Source: Variovorax paradoxus (GTDB taxonomy: Bacteria > Pseudomonadota > Gammaproteobacteria > Burkholderiales > Burkholderiaceae_C). From it: 64,000 nt of DNA. A program made the position numbers and the translations under genes. The stretch's first letter is position 1, and every line of letters begins with the position of its first letter. The DNA is taken from NCBI RefSeq assembly GCF_029919115.1, contig NZ_CP123990.1, positions 1-64,000 of the forward strand, written 5' to 3'. The notes under the pieces are model-generated. The model was not told the origin of the DNA, made no database searches, and saw nothing but the letters and a program-made list of their open reading frames with translations. Shown here piece by piece: positions 35,502 to 45,156 of this stretch.

Positions 35502-38300
35502 ATGACCGCCAGCAATCAGAGGGGTTCCACGGAAACCAATATCAGTGTGAACCAGTTGCCAGCCACGCCCACGCCACCCATCGCGATCGAGGTCGCGTTT
35601 TCTTCCTATTCGCGCTTCGTGCAGCGCCTGCGCCGCAGGTATGCGGCCGAACTTTCGTTGCTCCCCCCCGGCGCGCCGCTGCGCGAGTCGATGGCAAAGG
35701 CCTACGAGGCATTGCGCGCGCGCGGCGACGGCGTCGGCGATGCGCTGCGCATTGTGCGGCAGCTCGTGATGGAACGGCTTGTAACGCTCGATTGCGATGC
35801 CCAGGCGCCGCTGGCCGTGGTCACCACGGCGGTGACCGAACTGGCGGAATTCGCCCTCGACATTGCCTGCCGCGACGCCTGCCAGGAGCTCGATGCACTG
35901 CACGGCGCCCCGCTCGGCCCCGAAGGCCAGCGCGCGCAGCTGTGGGTGGTGGGCATGGGCAAGCTCGGTGCGCGCGAGCTCAACGTGTCGAGCGACATCG
36001 ACCTGATCTACCTGTACGACCTGGACGGCGAAACCCGCGGCGATGCCGAGGGCCGCGGCCGGCTGTCGAACCAGGAGTATTTTTCGCGCGCCGTGAAGCG
36101 CATCTACGCACTGGTGGGCGACACCACCGAACACGGCTTCGTGTTTCGCGTCGACCTGGCGCTGCGGCCGAACGGCAATTCCGGTCCGAGCGTGGTGTCG
36201 CTCGACGCGCTCGAAGAATATTTTCAAGTGCAAGGACGCGAATGGGAGCGCTTTGCCTGGATGAAGAGCCGGGTGGTGGCGCCGCGCGACGTCGTTTCGC
36301 AAGGCCTCGCGCAGGGCCTGCGCGCCACGGTGCTGCCTTTCGTGTTTCGCCGCTATCTGGACTACAGCGTGTTCGACTCGCTGCGCACACTGCACCGGCA
36401 GATTCGCGAGCAGTCGGCGCGGCGCAGTGCGGGGCGGCCCGAGCGCGCGAACGACGTGAAGCTTTCGCGCGGGGGCATCCGCGAGATCGAATTTACCGTG
36501 CAGCTGCTGCAGGTGGTGCGCGGCGGGCAGTTCCCTGAGCTGCGCACCCGGCCCACGCTCGACGCGCTGCAGCGCCTGGCCCGCGCCGGCCTGATGCCGC
36601 AGGAAACCGCCGATGCGCTGGCCTCGGCCTACGAGTTTCTGCGCCGCGTGGAACACCGCATCCAGTACCTGGACGACCAGCAGACCCACATGCTTCCGGT
36701 GGGCGACGACGACCTGCGCTGGATTGCGCAGACCATGGGCTACGCCAATTGCTGCCCGTTTCTGGAGCAGCTCGACACGCACCGTGAGCTGGTGGCGCAA
36801 GAGTTCGACAAACTGCTCGGCGGCGAGAAGCCCTGCAACGGCAAATGCAGCGGCAAGAAGGCCTCTGCGCCCGCCGACCTGGCCGATCTGCTCGACGACT
36901 TGCCGCCCGCATTTGCCGAGCGCATCCGCAACTGGTGCGAGCAGCCCCGCGTGCTTGCCCTGCGCGAAGAAACGCGGGCCCGGCTGCGCCAGCTGGTCCA
37001 GCGCACCGGGCAATGGCTGAAAGAGCCCGACGGCGACGGCCCGGGGCAGACCCCGCGCCATGCGGACGCCGCATTGCGCTGGGCCGACTGGATCGAGCCC
37101 TTGATGCGGCGCGAGAGCTACCTGGCGCTGCTGGTCGAGCGGCCTGCGGTGCAGCAACGGCTGCTGCGGCTGCTGGGCGCGGCAAAGTGGCCGGCGCGCT
37201 ATCTGATGCAGCACCCGGGCGTGATCGACGAACTCGCAAGCGACGAAATGCTGTCGGGCCGCTTCGTGGCGGCCGAATTCGAACGCGAGCTCGAAGCACG
37301 CCACGTCTCGCTCAGCCGCACTGGCGAAGCCGACGAAGAGCGCCTGCTCAACCTGCTGCGCCATGCCCACCATGCCGAGGTGTTCCGCACGCTGGCGCGC
37401 GACGTGGACGGCCGCATTACCGTGGAGCAGGTGGCCGACGACCTGAGCGCGCTGGCCGACACCACGCTGCGCGTAACGGCCCGCTGGTGCTGGCCCCACG
37501 TGCGCAACCTCCACCGTGAAGTGCCGCAGTTCGCCATCATCGGCTACGGCAAGCTGGGCGGCAAAGAGCTGGGCTACGGCAGCGACCTGGACATCGTGTT
37601 CGTCTACGACGATGACGACGAGCGCGCGGGCGAGGTGTATGCGGCCTATGTGCGCAAGCTCATCAACTGGCTCACGGTGAAGACGCGCGAGGGCGATCTT
37701 TTCGAGATCGACACGGCCCTGCGGCCGAATGGCAATTCGGGCCTGCTGACCACGAGCTTCGCAGCGTACGAGAAGTACCAGCTCGGCCGGGGCAGCAACA
37801 CGGCCTGGACGTGGGAGCACCAGGCCATGACCCGCGCGCGATTCGTGCTGGGCAGCGTCGAGCTCGGCGCGCGCTTCGACGACGTGCGCCAGGCAGTGAT
37901 CGTGTCGCCGCGCGACCGAGAGGCGCTGAAGGCCGAGATCATTGCCATGCGCAACAAGGTACGCGGCGCACGGCCAGTGAAGGCCGACCGTTTCGACGTG
38001 AAGCACAGCCCGGGCGGCATGGTGGATGCCGAGTTCGCGGTGCAGTTTCTGGTGCTGTCGGCCTCGGGCGAGCATCCGGAACTGATTCCCAACCTGGGCA
38101 ACATCGCGCTGCTGGTGCGCGCGGAAGAGGCCGGCCTGCTGCCGGCGGGGGTCGGCCGCAAGGCCGCCTCGGCCTACCGCGAACTGCGCCGTGTGCAGCA
38201 TCGCGCCCGCCTCAATGAAGAACCGACCCAGGTCACCCCGCCCGCATTGGCCGCCGAGCGCGACGCCATGCTGGCCCTGTGGAAGGCTGTATTTGGCTGA
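35502..38300 (+). CDS. glnE: Bifunctional glutamine synthetase adenylyltransferase/deadenylase
   Basis: Cytoplasmic enzyme of 932 residues that attaches and removes AMP on glutamine synthetase in response to PII protein. Two nucleotidyltransferase domains are clear. The N-terminal deadenylase carries GMGKLGARELNVSSDIDLIY near 149-168; the C-terminal adenylylase carries GYGKLGGKELGYGSDLDIVF near 682-701. Each is followed by RPNGNSG and a helical GlnD-like domain (KLSRGGIREIEF and KHSPGGMVDAEF). I start at the ATG 35502; in-frame starts upstream overlap yhdP's coding region. Its promoter probably lies inside the divergent yhdP gene. The stop overlaps the rlpA start by eight bases. Confidence 0.95.
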   Translation: MTASNQRGSTETNISVNQLPATPTPPIAIEVAFSSYSRFVQRLRRRYAAELSLLPPGAPLRESMAKAYEALRARGDGVGDALRIVRQLVMERLVTLDCDAQAPLAVVTTAVTELAEFALDIACRDACQELDALHGAPLGPEGQRAQLWVVGMGKLGARELNVSSDIDLIYLYDLDGETRGDAEGRGRLSNQEYFSRAVKRIYALVGDTTEHGFVFRVDLALRPNGNSGPSVVSLDALEEYFQVQGREWERFAWMKSRVVAPRDVVSQGLAQGLRATVLPFVFRRYLDYSVFDSLRTLHRQIREQSARRSAGRPERANDVKLSRGGIREIEFTVQLLQVVRGGQFPELRTRPTLDALQRLARAGLMPQETADALASAYEFLRRVEHRIQYLDDQQTHMLPVGDDDLRWIAQTMGYANCCPFLEQLDTHRELVAQEFDKLLGGEKPCNGKCSGKKASAPADLADLLDDLPPAFAERIRNWCEQPRVLALREETRARLRQLVQRTGQWLKEPDGDGPGQTPRHADAALRWADWIEPLMRRESYLALLVERPAVQQRLLRLLGAAKWPARYLMQHPGVIDELASDEMLSGRFVAAEFERELEARHVSLSRTGEADEERLLNLLRHAHHAEVFRTLARDVDGRITVEQVADDLSALADTTLRVTARWCWPHVRNLHREVPQFAIIGYGKLGGKELGYGSDLDIVFVYDDDDERAGEVYAAYVRKLINWLTVKTREGDLFEIDTALRPNGNSGLLTTSFAAYEKYQLGRGSNTAWTWEHQAMTRARFVLGSVELGARFDDVRQAVIVSPRDREALKAEIIAMRNKVRGARPVKADRFDVKHSPGGMVDAEFAVQFLVLSASGEHPELIPNLGNIALLVRAEEAGLLPAGVGRKAASAYRELRRVQHRARLNEEPTQVTPPALAAERDAMLALWKAVFG

Positions 38301-39450
38301 GCGCGCCGGCACTCCCGCCTCCATCGCGCTGGCTGCCTGCGCGGTGGCGGTCGCCGTTCTTCTCGCGGGTTGCGCGAGCGGCACCCGCAGCGGCGGCGGT
38401 GCGCTGAGCGGCCGCGACGGCCCGGGCACGAGCATTCCGCCGGACCTCGACCGGGTGCCCGACGCCGAGCCCCGCATCGAAGCCATTCGCGGCAGCGGCG
38501 GCACCAGCAAGCCCTATACGGTGCTCGGCCGGGCGTACCAGCCGATCACCGACGACCGGCCGTTCCGTGAATCGGGCATCGCCTCGTGGTACGGCCGCAA
38601 GTTCCACAGCGCGTCGACCGCGAGCGGCGAGCCCTACGACATGTACGCCATGACGGCCGCGCACAAGACCCTGCCGCTGCCGAGCTACGTGCGGGTGCGC
38701 AACCCGGCCAACGGGCGCGCGGTGATCGTGCGGGTGAACGACCGCGGCCCCTTCGTCGACGGCCGGATCATCGACCTGAGCTACACGGCGGCGCTCAAGC
38801 TCGACCTGCTGCGCGGCGTGGCGCCGGTGGAGATCGAGCGCATCACGAACGAGGACATCCGCACCGGCGCCTGGCGGCGGGATTCAGCGACCGCATATGC
38901 CGCGGCGCCGCCGGCCCCACCGCCTTCGCAACGTACGGCGGCCGCGTCGGTGCCGGTGCCTTCGGCGTGGGTGGCACCTGTTGCCATGAATGGGGCCGAG
39001 GCTTCGGCGATGCCGGTGGTGCCGCAGACGCCAATGACGCCGATCGCGCAGACAGGAGCCGTGGCGCAAGCAGCACCGCCGGCGCTCGAATCGGACGCCG
39101 CGCCACCACCGCGCCAGTCGATGGTGGTCACCGACCTTGCACCCATGGCGCCCCTGTCCGCACCGACGGCGCCGGGCGCGGCCGCATCGGCGACCGCGCC
39201 TTCTCCGGCCGCCGTAGCCGGCTTCTGGGTGCAACTCGGCGCCTTCCGCGAGCGCGACGGGGCGGAAAGCCTGCGCAGCCAGGCGGCGCGCGGCCTGCCT
39301 TCACTGGCGCCGCAACTGCGCGTTTTCAGCGAGGCCGGCACGCACCGGCTGCAGGCCGGGCCCTTTGCCTCGCGCAACGAAGCCGGCGAGGCCGTGACGC
39401 AGTTGCGCGAGAGCCTGCGCATTGCGCCGATGGTGGTCGAGCGCCGCTGA
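38293..39450 (+). CDS. rlpA: Septal ring lytic transglycosylase RlpA family protein (DPBB + SPOR)
   Basis: Predicted outer-membrane lipoprotein of 385 residues. The best start is TTG at 38293: GGAAGG ends six bases upstream, and the signal peptide ends in a lipobox (VAVLLAGC near residue 25). The double-psi beta-barrel (about 93-180) has ESGIASWYGRKFH, YDMYAMTAAHKTLPLPSYV and VRVNDRGPFVDGRIIDLS, including the catalytic Asp region. An Ala/Pro-rich linker (about 200-310) leads to a C-terminal SPOR domain (FWVQLGAFRERDGAESLRSQ onward) that binds denuded glycan strands at the septum. The gene overlaps the end of glnE, so it is probably co-translated with it. Confidence 0.9.
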   Translation: MAERAGTPASIALAACAVAVAVLLAGCASGTRSGGGALSGRDGPGTSIPPDLDRVPDAEPRIEAIRGSGGTSKPYTVLGRAYQPITDDRPFRESGIASWYGRKFHSASTASGEPYDMYAMTAAHKTLPLPSYVRVRNPANGRAVIVRVNDRGPFVDGRIIDLSYTAALKLDLLRGVAPVEIERITNEDIRTGAWRRDSATAYAAAPPAPPPSQRTAAASVPVPSAWVAPVAMNGAEASAMPVVPQTPMTPIAQTGAVAQAAPPALESDAAPPPRQSMVVTDLAPMAPLSAPTAPGAAASATAPSPAAVAGFWVQLGAFRERDGAESLRSQAARGLPSLAPQLRVFSEAGTHRLQAGPFASRNEAGEAVTQLRESLRIAPMVVERR

Positions 39451-39456
39451 GAAAAA

Positions 39457-39918
39457 TCAGTCCAGCGCCTTGACGGCGACGGGCATGCGCATGCCGACGT
39501 TGATGCGGTTCCAGGTATTGATCTGCGCGACGGCCACAGTGAGTTCGGCAATCTCGACATCGCTGAACTGCGCCTTCAGGGCTGCGAACTCGGCTTCGCG
39601 CTCGTCGTGATGATCGGCCAGCCGCGTGAGCGATTCGGCCCAGGCCAGTGCCGCGCGTTCGCGCTCGTTGAAGAAGCTCACTTCCCGCCAGGTGGCCAGG
39701 CTGTTGATGCGCTGCCATCCTTCGCCCTGCTTGCGCAGGTCGCGCACGTGCATGTCGAGACAGTAGGCACAGCCGTTGATCTGCGAGACGCGCGCGAACA
39801 CCAGATCGAGCACGGTCTTGCCGGCAGTGCTCGAATCGATGCTGGCGCTGACGGCCAGGATGGCTTCGAAGGTCTTGGGGATGGTCTTGAACCAGTTCAG
39901 GCGGGGAGTCGTATTCAT
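39457..39918 (-). CDS. Carboxymuconolactone decarboxylase/AhpD-like protein, partner of the ECF41 sigma factor
   Basis: Small protein of 153 residues of the CMD/AhpD fold. The redox-type motif is Cys50-x-x-Cys53 with His57 (NGCAYCLDMH). The later EIAELTVAVAQINTWNRINVG block is typical of the family's hydroperoxidase-like members. ECF41 sigma factors are known to sit beside and control 'COE' genes (carboxymuconolactone decarboxylases, oxidoreductases, epimerases). This gene has an exact ECF41-type promoter (39966-39992) and follows the sigma gene on the same strand. It probably works in a redox or detoxification response; the substrate is unknown. Convergent with rlpA, six bases apart. Confidence 0.88.
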   Translation of the reverse strand: MNTTPRLNWFKTIPKTFEAILAVSASIDSSTAGKTVLDLVFARVSQINGCAYCLDMHVRDLRKQGEGWQRINSLATWREVSFFNERERAALAWAESLTRLADHHDEREAEFAALKAQFSDVEIAELTVAVAQINTWNRINVGMRMPVAVKALD

Positions 39919-39965
39919 GGTGTTCCAGTGGGTCGGGGTTGAAAATCTGCTTCCTACCCACTGAA

Positions 39966-39992
39966 GACGGGCGACCGCCCGGCCCTGTGACA
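39966..39992 (-). promoter_or_regulatory. ECF41-type promoter of the CMD-like gene
   Basis: On the minus strand TGTCACA (plus 39986-39992) is followed after exactly 16 bases by CGTC (plus 39966-39969), the promoter described for ECF41 sigma factors. The start codon lies 48 bases downstream. It fits control by the adjacent sigma gene. Confidence 0.85.
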
Positions 39993-40002
39993 GCCGCGCG
40001 AG

Positions 40003-40884
40003 CTATTTCGAAGAAAAAAGCTGCGCGATGCGGGCCAGCTTGTCGGGGTTGCGCTGTGCACGGATGCGCACGATGCGGTCGCCCTCGATCTCGAAGGTCT
40101 GCGCCGACTCGAGTTGCCCATCGAAAAAGCGCAACAGCCCCGGCTCGCCGTTGATGTCCACCAGTTCCATGCGCACTGCGGCGCCCATGCGCCGCCAGAG
40201 CGCAAAGTAAAGCTGCGCCAGCCGCTGGCTGCCGCGCAGGACCTTGCTGAAGGACTGCACCTTGCCGCCGCCATCGCCGATGAGTTCGACGTCTTCGGCC
40301 ATCAGGGCCTTCAGCTCTTGCAGGCTGCCGCGTGCGGCGGCGTCGGCAAAGGCGCGAAGCAAGCGCTCATGGGTTTCGCGCGACACCTGGAAGCGCGGGC
40401 GCGCCTCCTGCACCTGCGCCTTGGCGCGGTGCACCAGTTGCCGGCAGGCGGCTTCGCTCTTGCCGAGGGTGCGGGCCACTTCTTCGTAGTCGGCGTCGAA
40501 CACCTCGCGCAGCAAAAAGGCGGCGCGCGCCTCGGGCGCGAGGCGCTCCAGCACGGCAAGGAAAGCCACCGATACGTTGTCGGCCCGTTCGAGCACCTGC
40601 TCCGGCGTGGCGGGGGCATCGGTCAGCGTGGGCTCGGGCATCCAGGCGCCGATGTAGTGCTCGCGCTGAACCTTGGCGGCGCGCAGCCGGTCGATGGAAA
40701 GACGCGTGACCACGGTGACCAGCCAGGCTTCGGCGCTGTCGAAACTGGCCTTGTCGGCCTCGTGCCAGCGCAGCCAGGCGTCCTGCACCACCTCTTCGGC
40801 CTCGGCGACGGTGCCGAGCATGCGGTAGGCAATGCCTTGAAGGCGGCGGCGGTGGCTGTCGAAAGTGAGGGTGGCGTCGTCCAT
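40003..40884 (-). CDS. sigJ: ECF41-group RNA polymerase sigma factor (SigJ type)
   Basis: Sigma factor of 293 residues. Region 2 (about 8-75) has GIAYRMLGTVAEAEEVVQDAWLRW; region 4 (about 105-165) has LLREVFDADYEEVARTLGKS and CRQLVHRAK. The C-terminal SnoaL-like extension (about 180-293) marks ECF41; in this group the extension, not an anti-sigma factor, controls activity. The start is chosen as ATG 40882-40884, because the -10 element of its own promoter ends only eight bases upstream, so the GTG at 40890 would not lie on the transcript. The leader would be almost absent. The promoter matches the ECF41 consensus exactly, pointing to autoregulation. Confidence 0.92.
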   Translation of the reverse strand: MDDATLTFDSHRRRLQGIAYRMLGTVAEAEEVVQDAWLRWHEADKASFDSAEAWLVTVVTRLSIDRLRAAKVQREHYIGAWMPEPTLTDAPATPEQVLERADNVSVAFLAVLERLAPEARAAFLLREVFDADYEEVARTLGKSEAACRQLVHRAKAQVQEARPRFQVSRETHERLLRAFADAAARGSLQELKALMAEDVELIGDGGGKVQSFSKVLRGSQRLAQLYFALWRRMGAAVRMELVDINGEPGLLRFFDGQLESAQTFEIEGDRIVRIRAQRNPDKLARIAQLFSSK

Positions 40885-40892
40885 GGTCACAA

Positions 40893-40919
40893 GACGGGCG
40901 GCCGGCCTGGTTTGTGACA
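40893..40919 (-). promoter_or_regulatory. ECF41-type promoter of sigJ (autoregulation)
   Basis: TGTCACA (plus 40913-40919) and CGTC (plus 40893-40896) on the minus strand with exactly 16 bases between them, identical in pattern to the element before the partner gene. Only eight bases separate it from the sigJ ATG, so transcription should begin at or next to the start codon. Confidence 0.85.
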
Positions 40920-40941
40920 GGCCCTTTCGCGGGGCGCCTCT

Positions 40942-41799
40942 CTAGGCGCCCTGGTATTCGGCCTTGGGCCCGAGGTTGGCCGAGACTTCCTTGCGGTAGC
41001 GGTTGAGCTCCTGCACGGTCTTGAAGCTGCGGTTCATGAGCAGGCTCAGGTTGTGCAGGATGCGCTCGCCCACCTTGCCCTCCCAGACGGCGTCGAACTT
41101 GATCTGCTTGTCGAGCCAGTGCTCGAGCCAGTCCGGGTCGGGCATGCGGCTCTGGATGGTGTCGTTGGGGAACAGCGCCTTGTTGACGTGCAGGTTGGTG
41201 GGGTGCAGCGCCTGCGCGGTGCGGCGCGCGCTGGCCATGAGCACGCCAACCTTGGTGAACGCGGCGCGGGCTTCGTCGCCGAACTTTTCGAGGGCGCGCT
41301 TCATGTAGCGCAGGTAGGCGCCGCCGTGGCGGGCTTCGTCCTGGCTCAGCGTGGTGTAGATGTGCTTGATGACCGGCTCGGTGTGCCACTGGGCCGCCCG
41401 GCGGTACCAGTGGTTGAGGCGGATTTCACCGCAGAAGTGCAGCATGAGGGTTTCGAGCGGCGGCGCCGGGTCGAAGTCGAAACGCACCTCGTGCAGTTCC
41501 TGCTCGGTGGGCGCATGCTGGGGGCTGAAGCGCTTGAGGTACTCCATGAGCACCAGCGAGTGCTTCTGCTCCTCGAAGAACCAGATCGACATGAAAGCCG
41601 AAAAGTCGCTATCGTGGCGGTTGTCGCGCAAGAACATTTCGGTGGCCGGCAGCGCCGCCCACTCGGTAATGGCGTTCATCTTGATGGTTTGCGCCTGCTC
41701 TTCGGACAGCAGTGAAGCATCGAACGACTGCCAGGGAATGTCCTTGTCCATGTCCCAGCGGACAGATTCGAGTTGTCTGAAGAGTTCCGGATAAAGCAT
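40942..41799 (-). CDS. Ferritin-like di-iron protein, acyl-ACP-desaturase-like
   Basis: All-helical protein of 285 residues starting at the ATG 41797-41799 (MLYPELFRQL) after TTAGAAAG. Two di-iron type motifs are visible: EEQKH in WFFEEQKHSLVLMEYL and DEARH in LSQDEARHGGAYL, with further Glu residues in EWAALPATEMFL. This fits the ferritin-like group related to soluble acyl-ACP desaturases. Its substrate is unknown; similar genes are annotated only as ferritin-like. It precedes sigJ on the same strand with 22 bases between the sigma promoter and its stop. A degenerate ECF41-like site lies just upstream (41828-41854). Confidence 0.75.
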   Translation of the reverse strand: MLYPELFRQLESVRWDMDKDIPWQSFDASLLSEEQAQTIKMNAITEWAALPATEMFLRDNRHDSDFSAFMSIWFFEEQKHSLVLMEYLKRFSPQHAPTEQELHEVRFDFDPAPPLETLMLHFCGEIRLNHWYRRAAQWHTEPVIKHIYTTLSQDEARHGGAYLRYMKRALEKFGDEARAAFTKVGVLMASARRTAQALHPTNLHVNKALFPNDTIQSRMPDPDWLEHWLDKQIKFDAVWEGKVGERILHNLSLLMNRSFKTVQELNRYRKEVSANLGPKAEYQGA

Positions 41800-41827
41800 C
41801 AAAATCTTTCTAAGGCCGCTGATTTTA

Positions 41828-41854
41828 GTCGGCCCGCTTGGCGCGCTCGTGACA
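41828..41854 (-). promoter_or_regulatory. Degenerate ECF41-like site before the ferritin-like gene
   Basis: On the minus strand TGTCACG (plus 41848-41854), 16 bases, then CGAC (plus 41828-41831): two mismatches from the TGTCACA-N16-CGTC element seen twice nearby. It lies 28 bases before the start codon. It could be a weak third target or chance. Confidence 0.3.
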
Positions 41855-41927
41855 GACACGCCATGATGCGGCCATGCGCCCCTTGACGCCACGGATGCAC
41901 ACTCCCTTTTTTGTACCAGGAGCCCCT

Positions 41928-42569
41928 ATGCAAACCCCCACCCGATCGCCCGCGCCGAGGCGTTGCGCACAGGCCGCGGCGCTGGCGGCATGCCTCTTTG
42001 CCATAGGTACGGCAGGTGCCCAGGCCCCCTCTGCCGGTACGCCTTCTGCCCCGGTAGCCGCCCCGGCCGACGGTGCCGCTGCCGGCGCCTGCCCGGCCAC
42101 GCTACAACACACCTTCCCGCGGCTGCAGGACGAAAAACCCCAGTCTTTGTGCCAGTACTCCGGCAAAGTGGTACTGGTGGTCAACACCGCGAGCTTCTGC
42201 GGCTTTACCCCGCAATACAAGGGGCTTGAGGCACTCGACAGCAAATATCGCTCGCGCGGATTGGTCGTGCTGGGCTTTCCTTCTAACGATTTTTCGCAGG
42301 AGTCGGGTTCCAACAAGGAGATTGCCGACTTTTGTGAAAGCACATTCGGCGTGAAGTTTCCGATGTTTGCGAAATCCTCGGTGCGCGGCCCCAACGCCAA
42401 CCCGCTTTTCAAGCAGCTGGCGCTGGCTTCCGGCACCACGCCGAAGTGGAATTTCTACAAGTACCTGATCGGCCGCGACGGCAAGGTGGTGCAGGCGTGG
42501 TCGAGTATGACCGCACCGGACGAAGCCGCCTTCGTGAAGGTGGTGGAAAGCCAGTTGGCAGCAAACTGA
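41928..42569 (+). CDS. Exported glutathione peroxidase family protein
   Basis: Thiol peroxidase of 213 residues starting at the ATG 41928 after CAGGAGCCCCT. A signal peptide (about 1-37, ending AGAQA) and a Pro/Ala linker (~38-60) are added before the normal GPx domain (~62-213), which is unusual because most bacterial GPx proteins are cytoplasmic. Family motifs: NTASFCGFTPQYKGLE with peroxidatic Cys91 (Cys, not selenocysteine), LGFPSNDF and WNFYKYLIG with the catalytic-site Trp. It would reduce peroxides in the periplasm, probably with thioredoxin-like proteins. Divergent from the ferritin-like gene. Confidence 0.87.
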   Translation: MQTPTRSPAPRRCAQAAALAACLFAIGTAGAQAPSAGTPSAPVAAPADGAAAGACPATLQHTFPRLQDEKPQSLCQYSGKVVLVVNTASFCGFTPQYKGLEALDSKYRSRGLVVLGFPSNDFSQESGSNKEIADFCESTFGVKFPMFAKSSVRGPNANPLFKQLALASGTTPKWNFYKYLIGRDGKVVQAWSSMTAPDEAAFVKVVESQLAAN

Positions 42570-42895
42570 CCGGGGGGCCGGCAAACGGCCATTCTCCTCG
42601 CGGGCTCTGTAGTACGCGTGAACTGATCGTCACAAACGTTTACCACTGAACCGGGAACCGCGCTGGCACACTGTCCTCATAAAGACGTGGACAGCAAATG
42701 TCCTCCGGTTTTCATGTTGCGAGGTCTTCCGGGCGTTTCTCGTCTGGTCGAAATCCCGAGGTGATTCTTCTCCTCCTCCCTCCCTCCCTCCTTCGCGTCG
42801 GGGCGCCTCGCAGCATTTTTGTATTTCCCGGCAAACGGGCGGGGCGCAGCAACCAGGCGCCCTGAAATTGAAAAAGGCGCCCAAGGCGCCTTTTT
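42570..42895. other. 326-base intergenic stretch with a polypyrimidine tract
   Basis: No plausible coding frame. It contains a C/T-rich tract with repeated CCTCCCTCCCTCC at about 42764-42798, and ends in the hairpin terminator shared by gpx and the GST gene. I see no promoter or RNA gene I can support. Confidence 0.5.
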
Positions 42896-42896
42896 T
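42871..42896. terminator. Bidirectional rho-independent terminator
   Basis: AAAAAGGCGCC, CA, AGGCGCCTTTTTT: a G+C-rich stem with A and T runs on either side, so it works in both directions. On the minus strand it overlaps the stop codon of the GST gene; on the plus strand it lies 300 bases after the peroxidase gene. Confidence 0.85.
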
Positions 42897-43507
42897 CATG
42901 GTTGAGTGTCGATGAAGCTGGGCCGCAGCATCAGCTTGTCGTACAACTTTCCGAGATTCGGATGATCGCCGCGCCAGTCGATTTCGGGAAAGCGAAACCC
43001 CACCCAGCCCAGCGCACAGCCCACCGCGATGTCCGACAGGCTCAGGTGAATGCCGCTGCAAAAAGGCTTGTCGCCCAGGCCTTTGGCCATGGCGGCAATG
43101 CCGCCCTCGACCTTGGCGCGCTGGCGCTCGATCCAGGTGGCGCTGCGCTCGCCGTCGCCGCGGCCGCTCCAGGTGGCTTCCAGGCGCCAGAGCACGCCGG
43201 CGTCCATGACGCCATCGGCCAGCGCTTCCCAGGTCTTGACCTCGGCGCGCTCGCGCCCCTGCTGCGGAATGAGCTTGCCCACGGGGGACAGCGTGTCCAG
43301 GTATTCGACGATCACGCGCGAATCGAACATCGCCTCGCCGCCTTCCATGATGAGGCAAGGCACCTTCCCGAGCGGGTTGGAGTGGGCGATGGTGGTGTCG
43401 GCGGACCAGACATCTTCGATCACGAACTGGTAGTCGAGCCGTTTCTCGGCCAGCACCACGCGCACCTTGCGCACATAGGGGCTGGCGGCCGATCCGATCA
43501 GTTTCAT
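42896..43507 (-). CDS. Glutathione S-transferase family protein (YibF-like)
   Basis: Cytoplasmic GST of 203 residues with the usual two domains. The thioredoxin-like N-terminus is at about 1-78: MKLIGSAASPYVRKVRVVLAE, then GKVPCLIMEGGEAMFDSRVI with the Pro and Asp/Ser that bind glutathione. The helical C-terminus (about 90-200) ends FRFPEIDWRGDHPNLGKLYD. The likely catalytic Ser is in SAASPYVR. The substrate is not predictable. Divergent from purB with 119 bases between; AGGGAGAGAG precedes the ATG. Confidence 0.88.
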   Translation of the reverse strand: MKLIGSAASPYVRKVRVVLAEKRLDYQFVIEDVWSADTTIAHSNPLGKVPCLIMEGGEAMFDSRVIVEYLDTLSPVGKLIPQQGRERAEVKTWEALADGVMDAGVLWRLEATWSGRGDGERSATWIERQRAKVEGGIAAMAKGLGDKPFCSGIHLSLSDIAVGCALGWVGFRFPEIDWRGDHPNLGKLYDKLMLRPSFIDTQP

Positions 43508-43617
43508 GAAGGCTCTCTCCCTTTGCTTTGATAACGATTGTTCGCGCCTATTTTAGGGGAACGCTGAAAAAGGCAGCTTCGATGTGTCACGAACGGGTGC
43601 CCGCGCAGGCCGCCTAA

Positions 43618-45006
<1,389 letters not shown>

Positions 45007-45027
45007 GGCTTCCCGCACCGATGCACC

Positions 45028-45060
45028 AGCCGCCCGAGGGCGGCTGTTCGCTTCGCGTTT
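45028..45060 (+). terminator. Probable purB terminator
   Basis: AGCCGCCC (45028-45035) pairs with GGGCGGCT (45038-45045), followed by a T-containing tail (GTTCGCTTCGCGTTTT). The T run is interrupted, so efficiency is uncertain. Confidence 0.6.
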
Positions 45061-45156
45061 TCGCTTTTCGCTTCTTGCCGAAATTTCCAGCCAACGCACC
45101 GTGAGCGGCGCGCCAGCCAACAACCGTGACGGGGCTCCTCGAAGTCCCTGTTGTTC

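Noticed and set aside
35244..38510. Long minus-strand open frame opposite glnE
   Set aside because: Low-complexity His/Arg/Ala-rich translation with no domain; glnE motifs are clear on the plus strand.
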